The notes beneath the pieces were generated by a model. It worked only from the letters and a program-made list of their open reading frames with translations, did no database searches and was not told the origin of the DNA. DNA of 64,000 bases from Sphaerochaeta sp032144095 (GTDB lineage: Bacteria; Spirochaetota; Spirochaetia; Sphaerochaetales; Sphaerochaetaceae), in assembly GCF_032144095.1 (NCBI RefSeq), contig NZ_JAVSNJ010000006.1, positions 76,174-140,173 on the forward strand. Reading direction: 5' to 3'. A program made the position numbers and the translations under genes. How positions within the stretch are numbered: position 1 is the first letter of the stretch; each line of letters begins with the position of its first letter. Of the stretch, positions 58,629-64,000 are shown one piece after another.

Positions 58629-60446
58629 ATGCCAACCGATTCCACCCTGACGAGAAATTTTTGTATCATCGCACACATTGACCACGGCAAGTCAACGCTT
58701 GCCGACCGGTTCATTGAGACAGCTAAGTTTGGTGTTTCCCGTGGCCCCGCCCAGGCGCAGATGCTTGACAATATGGATATCGAGCGAGAGCGTGGGATAA
58801 CCATAAAAAGCCAGGCTGTAACCATTCCCTATACAGCTAAGGACGGGAAGACCTATGAGCTGAACCTTGTCGATACTCCCGGACATGTTGACTTCTCCTA
58901 TGAGGTCTCAAGAGCCATCAGTGCCTGTGAAGGTGCCTTGTTGCTTATCGATGCTTCCCAGGGTGTTGAGGCTCAGACCATTGCAAACCTCTACATGGCT
59001 GTGGAGCACAACCTGACGGTAATTCCTGTCATCAACAAGATTGACCTTGCCTCTGCTGACATTGAAGCATGTCTGCACCAGATCGACCACGACCTTGGGT
59101 TGGACAGTGATATGGCTGTTCAGGTAAGTGCCAAGACAGGGTTAGGGGTTCCAAAACTCTTTGAGGCGATAGTCGAGTACATTGAACCACCCACCGGTAG
59201 GGAAGATGCGCCCTTGCAGGCTTTGATCTTTGACTCCCATTACGATCCTTACCGAGGTGTCGTCGTGCACTTCCGGATTTTTGAAGGAATGATGAAGGAA
59301 GGCCAGGAGATCAGGTTCATGCACAGTGAATCCAACTACAAAGTTGAGGAGGTCGGGATATTCCAGCTTGGTCTTGTTAGGACTGGTTCCCTCAGGTATG
59401 GGGATGTCGGATACTGCATAGCGGGTATGAAGACCATCAGTGACATCCGTGTTGGGGATACCATCACCACGGCCGTGAAGGGTGCCAAGATACCCTTGCC
59501 TGGATTCAAGGATGTGAAACCTGTCGTATTCAGCTCCATCTATCCTGTGGATACCAATGATTATGAGGAGTTGGTCAGTGCAATCGAGCGGCTCAAGCTC
59601 AATGATGCTTCCCTGATCTATGAGAAGGATAGTTCAGCGGCCCTTGGCTTTGGCTTCAGGTGTGGCTTTCTGGGCATGCTCCATCTTGAGGTTGTCCAAG
59701 AGCGTATTGAGCGGGAATTCGGTCTTTCCATCGTCTTCACCAGCCCTTCCGTAAAGTATATTGTCCATCTCAAGAATGGGGAGGTCGAGTACATTGACAA
59801 TCCGCTTGAGTACCCAGACCCCATGCAGGTTGACTATGCTGAAGAGCCCTACATCAAGGCCAATGTGATCACCCCCACGACATATGTGGGCCCGATCATC
59901 AATCTTTGCATGGAAAAGCGTGGCTACCAGACGGCGATGAACTATCTGGATGAGAAACGGGTAGAGCTCGTATATGACATGCCTCTTGCCGAGGTACTTT
60001 TTGATTTCTACGATCGGCTCAAGTCCATTTCCCGAGGATATGCCTCGTTTGACTATGAGGTACAGGAATATAAGAGGACTGACCTGGTCAGGATGGATAT
60101 TTTGGTAAACGGTGAGGCAGTTGATGCTTTGAGTCAGCTTGTGTTTAGGGGCAACAGCCAGGTACGAGGCCGACAGGTCTGTAGCCGACTTAGCTCAGAG
60201 ATTCCTCGCCAGCAGTTCAAGATTGCCATCCAGGCTGCCATCGGTGGTTCCATTGTAAGCAGGGAAACCATTTCAGCATTCAGGAAGGACGTAACCGCCA
60301 AGTGTTACGGTGGTGACATCAGCAGAAAACGAAAGCTGTTGGAGAAGCAGAAGGAAGGAAAGAAACGTATGAAGATGGTCGGTAACGTTGAGATTCCACA
60401 GAGTGCGTTCCTCGCTGTTCTGAAAAGTGATGAAGCCTCGTCCTGA
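58629..60446 (+). CDS. lepA: Elongation factor 4 (LepA)
   Basis: 605 residues. G1 is IIAHIDHGKSTLADR, G2-G3 include ERERGITIKSQ and DTPGHVDFS, G4 is NKIDLASAD, and the LepA-specific C-terminal domain contains the FRGNSQVRGRQVCSRL region. EF4 acts on ribosomes, proposed to back-translocate or assist 30S biogenesis. It follows ftsH by 8 bp with SD AAGGATACC. A strong hairpin follows the stop. Confidence 0.96.
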   Translation: MPTDSTLTRNFCIIAHIDHGKSTLADRFIETAKFGVSRGPAQAQMLDNMDIERERGITIKSQAVTIPYTAKDGKTYELNLVDTPGHVDFSYEVSRAISACEGALLLIDASQGVEAQTIANLYMAVEHNLTVIPVINKIDLASADIEACLHQIDHDLGLDSDMAVQVSAKTGLGVPKLFEAIVEYIEPPTGREDAPLQALIFDSHYDPYRGVVVHFRIFEGMMKEGQEIRFMHSESNYKVEEVGIFQLGLVRTGSLRYGDVGYCIAGMKTISDIRVGDTITTAVKGAKIPLPGFKDVKPVVFSSIYPVDTNDYEELVSAIERLKLNDASLIYEKDSSAALGFGFRCGFLGMLHLEVVQERIEREFGLSIVFTSPSVKYIVHLKNGEVEYIDNPLEYPDPMQVDYAEEPYIKANVITPTTYVGPIINLCMEKRGYQTAMNYLDEKRVELVYDMPLAEVLFDFYDRLKSISRGYASFDYEVQEYKRTDLVRMDILVNGEAVDALSQLVFRGNSQVRGRQVCSRLSSEIPRQQFKIAIQAAIGGSIVSRETISAFRKDVTAKCYGGDISRKRKLLEKQKEGKKRMKMVGNVEIPQSAFLAVLKSDEASS

Positions 60447-60473
60447 CCTGCCAGGAAACATAGTGACCGATAC

Positions 60474-60505
60474 CCATGGGCTTTCGCTAAGGCGAGAGCC
60501 CATGG
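60474..60505 (+). terminator. Long hairpin after lepA
   Basis: A 14-bp fully paired stem (one G-T pair), 4-nt loop TAAG, 28 bp after the lepA stop. There is no U-run downstream, so it may stabilise the 3' end or act as a rho-dependent or intrinsic pause. Confidence 0.65.
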
Positions 60506-60558
60506 TCTGTCATGAGAGGTGTGAATCAGGTCTTTGGCCCTTTTTGCCAATTTGTTGG

Positions 60559-60587
60559 TTGTTGCCCCCTGCAAGGGGGTGTATACT
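60559..60587 (+). promoter_or_regulatory. Promoter of the galM operon
   Basis: TTGTTG at 60559-60564, 17 bp, TATACT at 60582-60587, about 38 bp before the galM ATG. Confidence 0.5.
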
Positions 60588-60625
60588 CTCCTATACAGAC
60601 CAACGAAAATCCATGGAGCTTCAAG

Positions 60626-61657
60626 ATGCTGAAAAAACAAGTATACGGAACCACCCCTGATGGGGAGAATATCTATTTGACCACATTGACCAGCGGTCCC
60701 TACTCAGCTGAAATCCTTAGCTTGGGGGGTGTCCTCAAGTCCCTCAAGGTCCCTGACCGCTATGGTTCGGTCCGTGATATTGTCCTAGGATTTGACGATC
60801 CACTGGATAACCTGACCTCCACGACATACTTTGGTCAGATTGTGGGAAGGTTTGCAAACAGGATGGCGAACGGCAAGTTTTCCATCGATGGTGTCGACTA
60901 CCAGATGGAGCTCAATGATGGGAAAAACTCCCTCCATAGTGGAAAAAGCAATTTTGGCTGGAAGAATTGGCATATGGAGCCTTTTGAGTGGTCTGGTTCC
61001 CCTGGTGTGGTGCTGAGCCTCTATAGCCCTGATGGGGAGGGTGGCATGCCGGGTTCTGTTAATTGTACAGCTACCTATCTGTTACGCCCAAATGGGGAAC
61101 TCATGATTGAGTATGAGGCCACCACTTCGAAGAAGACGGTCCTCAATCTGACCAACCACAGCTACTTCAACCTGAGCGGTGCGGGTAGCGGTACCATCCT
61201 CAACCATGAGGTTTCCCTCAATTGTGACAGGTACCTGGCAGTTGATGGCCAGCTGATCCCGACCGGAGAGGTGGTGAAGGTTGCCAGTACTCCTTTTGAT
61301 TTTGGTACTCGGAAGAGTTTGGGCAAGGATATTGAGGCTGCTGGCGGGTACGATCACTGTTTTGTGCTTTCCAAGCACAATACCCCTCTCTTTGAGTTTG
61401 CGCAGGTGTACGATCCGCTTTCCGGGCGAATCATGCGCATCAGTACGACCCTTCCGGGCGTACAGATGTATACCGGGAACTTCCTTGATGGAAAGACCAT
61501 TGGAAAGGGAGGGGTTGCCTACCCGAAGCATGGTGGGGTTTGTTTTGAGACCCAATTTTTCCCGGACAGCCCAAACCACCCCAGCTTCCCCTCCTGCATT
61601 CTTGACAGTACTTCTGTCTACAAACACACAACGGTGTACGCTTTTGGAGTGAAATAG
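60626..61657 (+). CDS. galM: Aldose 1-epimerase (mutarotase)
   Basis: 343 residues. GalM-type motifs: GQIVGRFANRMANGKF, NDGKNSLHSGKSNFGWKNW, LTNHSYFNLSG (catalytic His), and GVCFETQFFPDSPNHPSFPS (catalytic Glu). It interconverts alpha- and beta-anomers of glucose or galactose. ATG 60626 follows GGAG at 60615-60618. It heads an operon with the isomerase-like and uridine kinase genes. Confidence 0.95.
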   Translation: MLKKQVYGTTPDGENIYLTTLTSGPYSAEILSLGGVLKSLKVPDRYGSVRDIVLGFDDPLDNLTSTTYFGQIVGRFANRMANGKFSIDGVDYQMELNDGKNSLHSGKSNFGWKNWHMEPFEWSGSPGVVLSLYSPDGEGGMPGSVNCTATYLLRPNGELMIEYEATTSKKTVLNLTNHSYFNLSGAGSGTILNHEVSLNCDRYLAVDGQLIPTGEVVKVASTPFDFGTRKSLGKDIEAAGGYDHCFVLSKHNTPLFEFAQVYDPLSGRIMRISTTLPGVQMYTGNFLDGKTIGKGGVAYPKHGGVCFETQFFPDSPNHPSFPSCILDSTSVYKHTTVYAFGVK

Positions 61658-62415
61658 TGCAATACAGTGTAAGTTTGGATACTCTTTTTCAAGGGCCTCC
61701 TTCACCAGAACTACTTGGACGACTTGTAGGGATGGGGTTTGGCCATGTGGAGTGGAAGGGTACCCCTGAGCAGGATCCCCGTGAACTTGGGGAGATGCTC
61801 AAGGCCTCCTCCCTTGCTTGCACTGTCTTTGGGATGCAGGGGGGGTCCCTGGCTGACTCCTCGTTGCACTCCCAGTTTGTCGAGCAGCTGCACAAGAGCA
61901 TTGAAATCTCCCTGCTGGTAGGGAACCGTATGATTGTCTGTGGGGTAGGTGATGCTACGAGCGAGAGCCATGAGGCGCAACTGGAGGCTATGGTTGCAGG
62001 TTTGGAGCTCTGTCTCCCCATCCTAAGGAAGCATGACAGGGTCTTGCTCATCGAGCCAAGGAATACCCGTCTTGACAACAAGGGATATGCCCTAAGCCGT
62101 AGCGGGGATGCCGCTGCAGTGCTCAAGCTCGTGGCAGACCCCCACGTCATGATGCTTTTCAATATCTACCATCAGCAGGTAAGTGAAGGTGACCTCCTGC
62201 GCCGCATGGAAAAGTATCTTCCCCTAATAGCACATGTGAGAGCAGCAGGAGTTCCCGGGAGGGCAGAACTCGATAGTGGGGAGCTAAGCTACAGAAGGAT
62301 TTTTTCATCTCTTGAGGGTTTGGGCTATACAGGAAGCATCGGTCTGGAGTATTTTCCCAAAAGGCCCCCATTCGAAGGGCTTGAAAACTGCATGATGTGG
62401 AGGTCCATGAGATGA
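61657..62415 (+). CDS. Hydroxypyruvate isomerase-like TIM-barrel protein
   Basis: 252 residues from a GTG that overlaps the galM stop by one base. The xylose-isomerase-like TIM-barrel has metal/substrate residues in VLLIEPRNTR (Glu), LFNIYHQQVSEGDLLRRM (the FDIYHxQ motif of Hyi, with Asn instead of Asp), HVRAAGVPGRAELDSGELSY and LEYFPK. Hyi converts hydroxypyruvate to tartronate semialdehyde, but many relatives act on other sugars. The Asp to Asn change suggests a modified specificity. Confidence 0.82.
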   Translation: MQYSVSLDTLFQGPPSPELLGRLVGMGFGHVEWKGTPEQDPRELGEMLKASSLACTVFGMQGGSLADSSLHSQFVEQLHKSIEISLLVGNRMIVCGVGDATSESHEAQLEAMVAGLELCLPILRKHDRVLLIEPRNTRLDNKGYALSRSGDAAAVLKLVADPHVMMLFNIYHQQVSEGDLLRRMEKYLPLIAHVRAAGVPGRAELDSGELSYRRIFSSLEGLGYTGSIGLEYFPKRPPFEGLENCMMWRSMR

Positions 62416-63023
62416 GGGAAGTCAAGATCATTGGAATTACCGGGGGGTCTGGCTCAGGCAAGTCCACCATTGTAAGGAAGATCAGCGAGGTCTGTTCGGA
62501 TTTTGTCTTTATCCCCCAAGACAACTACTATCGTTCTGCTTCCTACATCAGCAACGAGAACATCACCGCCTTCAATTTCGACCATCCCGATGCCTTTGAT
62601 ATGGAGCTGCTGTATGAGCATCTCTGTGCCCTCAAGGCTGGGAAGTCCATTACCATGCCGCTCTATGATTTCGTGCACCATAGGAGAAAGGATGAGACGG
62701 TTTTGGTTGAACCAAGGCCTTTGGTCATCATCGAAGGGCTTATGGTGCTCTATGAGAAGAGTGTCAGGGACTTGCTGGACCTGAAGCTCTATGTCGATAC
62801 CCCCGATGATATACGGTTCATCAGAAGGTTGAGGCGGGACATTGCCGAGCGGGGAAGGACCGTGGAAAGTGTCTGCAACCAGTATCTTGAGGTTGTCCGT
62901 CCTGGTCATTTCAATTTTATAGAGCCAACGAAGGTATTTGCAGACATCATCATCCCCGAAGGCGGGCACAACGAGAATGCCCTTTCGGTACTTATTCCCT
63001 TTGTGAAGGAACTCTCCCGCTGA
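62412..63023 (+). CDS. udk: Uridine kinase
   Basis: 203 residues. The P-loop is GITGGSGSGKST; PQDNYYRSASYIS, FNFDHPDAFDMELL and YDFVHHRRK are the Udk substrate loops; the lid contains FIRRLRRDIAERGR. It phosphorylates uridine and cytidine with ATP or GTP. ATG 62412 is 8 nt after GGAGG and overlaps the previous stop (ATGA). The gene ends immediately next to the yidD stop on the opposite strand. Confidence 0.92.
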   Translation: MREVKIIGITGGSGSGKSTIVRKISEVCSDFVFIPQDNYYRSASYISNENITAFNFDHPDAFDMELLYEHLCALKAGKSITMPLYDFVHHRRKDETVLVEPRPLVIIEGLMVLYEKSVRDLLDLKLYVDTPDDIRFIRRLRRDIAERGRTVESVCNQYLEVVRPGHFNFIEPTKVFADIIIPEGGHNENALSVLIPFVKELSR

Positions 63024-63320
63024 TCAGTGCCTCCTGTATATGATGAAGCCGTCCTTGATCTGTTTCCATGACCAAACTTCAGGGACTGTGTCGTCTCCCC
63101 CCATGAAAAAGCGGCTACAACGAAGAATCCTTGCGAAGCCCATAACGAACCCCTTGAGGACCCCATGCTTCATGACTGCCTCTACCATATAGGAGGAGCA
63201 ACTTGGATGGTACAGGCAGCTGCTTCCAAAAAAAGGTGAGAGTAATCCTTTATATAGGTATACAGGAATGAGGAATGCCCGTTTGAGAAGGGTATGGATC
63301 CCTTCCTTGAAATTTTTCAT
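63024..63320 (-). CDS. yidD: Membrane protein insertion efficiency factor YidD
   Basis: 98 residues. It has PVYLYKGLLSPFFGSSCLYHPSCSSYMVEAVMKHG, the YidD signature with conserved cysteines, then GARILRCSRF-type basic residues near FARILRCSRFFMGGDD. It is a small peripheral protein aiding YidC-dependent membrane insertion. ATG 63320 is preceded not by an SD but by TTGCAC-17 bp-TATTAT ending 6 nt upstream. rpmH/rnpA/yidC, its usual neighbours, are not here. Confidence 0.92.
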   Translation of the reverse strand: MKNFKEGIHTLLKRAFLIPVYLYKGLLSPFFGSSCLYHPSCSSYMVEAVMKHGVLKGFVMGFARILRCSRFFMGGDDTVPEVWSWKQIKDGFIIYRRH

Positions 63321-63326
63321 AGACAA

Positions 63327-63355
63327 ATAATACGGGTGCATTGATAAAAGTGCAA
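63327..63355 (-). promoter_or_regulatory. Promoter of yidD, predicted leaderless
   Basis: Minus strand: TTGCAC (plus-strand 63350-63355), 17 bp, TATTAT (63327-63332), 6 nt to the ATG at 63320. Confidence 0.55.
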
Positions 63356-63384
63356 GAACTAGATATAGTGACGTCGTTAGGGAT

Positions 63385-63413
63385 TTGACTTCCCTTGCTT
63401 AAGCCGTTATAGT
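63385..63413 (+). promoter_or_regulatory. Strong promoter of the 56-residue basic protein gene
   Basis: TTGACT at 63385-63390, exactly 17 bp, TATAGT at 63408-63413, each 5 of 6 to consensus. It leaves a ~29-nt leader with GGAGGG. Confidence 0.8.
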
Positions 63414-63448
63414 AACGAAGAAATTAAGAGTACTGGAGGGATAGTTAT

Positions 63449-63619
63449 ATGGCAGGAAACGTATCAAAGAACGCACGCCGTGAAGGTGCGAAGGCACTTA
63501 CCAGCCGCTGGGGTGGCGTGATCAAAATGAAGGCTGTATTTGAAAATGGCAAACTTCGCCATGTAGCGTATTGCGAGAAATCTGGCAATACCGCTCGTAA
63601 GCCTAAAGACTTGATGTAA
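63449..63619 (+). CDS. Uncharacterised 56-residue basic protein
   Basis: A complete frame of 56 residues, ATG 63449 to TAA 63619. It begins MAGNVSKNARREGAKAL, is Lys/Arg-rich (about 14 basic residues), has one Cys and a central WGGVIKMKAVFENGKLRHVAY stretch likely to form a beta-hairpin. I do not recognise the family; its basic, compact nature suggests a nucleic-acid- or ribosome-binding protein. Strong -35/-10, SD GGAGGG 9 nt upstream and a good terminator make it a convincing and probably well-expressed gene. Confidence 0.8.
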   Translation: MAGNVSKNARREGAKALTSRWGGVIKMKAVFENGKLRHVAYCEKSGNTARKPKDLM

Positions 63620-63649
63620 GCTGGAACAACAAGAAAATGAAAGAGTCGG

Positions 63650-63682
63650 CCTGTGATACATATTGTCACAGGTCTTCTTTTT
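63650..63682 (+). terminator. Terminator of the 56-residue protein gene
   Basis: A 7-bp stem (63650-63656 with 63666-63672), 9-nt loop, followed by TCTTCTTTTT. Confidence 0.88.
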
Positions 63683-63750
63683 ACCCATTTAAAGGCCTAA
63701 TTCAGCCTTAATTGCGTATTTTTGGTGTATCCGATTTTACTAGTGTGTGT

Positions 63751-63756
63751 TATAGT
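63751..63756 (+). promoter_or_regulatory. Extended -10 promoter element upstream of the terminal lipoprotein gene
   Basis: TGTTATAGT (TGn plus TATAGT) at 63748-63756, about 53 bp before the GTG at 63809. No convincing -35 is seen, as is usual for extended -10 promoters. Confidence 0.45.
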
Positions 63757-63808
63757 GTTGTTGAGTACGTATGCAACGACACATGAGAACGTCATGAGGA
63801 GGAAACAC

Positions 63809-64000
63809 GTGAAACGTCTTTCAAGAACAATTATGACAGCAATGCTGGTAGCTTTGTTGGCTTTTTCCCTTGTAGGCTGTAAGAGTACTGCAAAGGTTGA
63901 ACAAATCCCGCCAGCTCCACCTGTTGTAGAAGCTGCCCCGGAGCCAATTGCTCCAGTAGCAGTTCCAGTGGCTGTAGAGAAGCCTGCTGAACCCGCACCG
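63809..64000 (+). CDS. Lipoprotein with Pro/Ala/Val-rich linker, N-terminal fragment
   Basis: It starts at GTG 63809 after GAGGAGGAAACAC (strong SD) and is open to the window end (64 codons). The signal peptide ends FSLVGC, a good lipobox. The mature start is KSTAKVEQ followed by a Pro/Ala/Val/Glu-rich linker. Such a linker often tethers an OmpA-like or other envelope domain, which would lie beyond the window. Confidence 0.75.
   Translation, partial: MKRLSRTIMTAMLVALLAFSLVGCKSTAKVEQIPPAPPVVEAAPEPIAPVAVPVAVEKPAEPAP

Noticed and set aside
1..64000. CRISPR arrays, insertion sequences, prophage or integron features
   Set aside because: No repeated spaced units, transposase or integrase motifs, or terminal inverted repeats were seen anywhere.

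Overview
The window reads as housekeeping chromosome from a Spirochaetes bacterium. The gene set (SpoVG, CTC-type L25, desulfoferrodoxin, the obgE-nadD-yqeK-rsfS block, TrpX-type ABC binding proteins, many predicted lipoproteins) and the high-GC coding style would suit a free-living, fermentative anaerobe of the Sphaerochaeta type. This is inference from gene content; no 16S rRNA is present. Genes are tightly packed with many 1-4 bp start/stop overlaps. I saw no insertion sequence, prophage, integrase or CRISPR array.

Layout. 1-9 kb: CorA C-terminus, Cys-cluster protein, 23S rRNA methyltransferase divergent from gph, then phosphohexomutase, an unknown membrane protein, a ComEC-like protein, ksgA and a MATE exporter. 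9-19 kb: pta, an MFS transporter, tyrA-mtaB-GNAT, cysE, the divergent bioY/birA pair around an inverted repeat, argS, and a TetR regulator with a perfect palindromic operator. 19-23 kb: rplU-rpmA-obgE-nadD-yqeK-lipoprotein-rsfS. 23-29 kb: a second MATE and a TrpXYZ-like ABC importer with two paralogous binding proteins. 29-37 kb: an acidic protein, pdxA-lipoprotein-cobA, a CpsB-like PHP phosphatase, a diverged RloA/RloB (AbiL-like) pair, a membrane LuxR regulator, a hydrolase and an HD protein. 37-46 kb: gltX-glyS-tyrS, an NMT1-type ABC importer, desulfoferrodoxin, gdhA. 46-53 kb: mtnA, an MTA/SAH deaminase, an acyl-CoA ligase, a HAD phosphatase, SMUG1-type glycosylase, ispE-spoVG. 53-64 kb: tRNA-Gln, rplY-pth-tilS-ftsH-lepA, galM-hydroxypyruvate isomerase-like-udk, yidD, an unannotated 56-residue basic protein gene and the start of a proline-rich lipoprotein.

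Two points stand out. First, at least ten genes have no Shine-Dalgarno sequence but carry a -35/-10 pair whose -10 ends 5-7 nt before the start codon. This predicts leaderless mRNAs, mixed with ordinary SD-led operons. Second, the RloA/RloB-like pair at 33.1-35.0 kb is intact in frame and in operon structure, but several hallmark residues of both partners are replaced. That suggests a repurposed derivative of a defence module.
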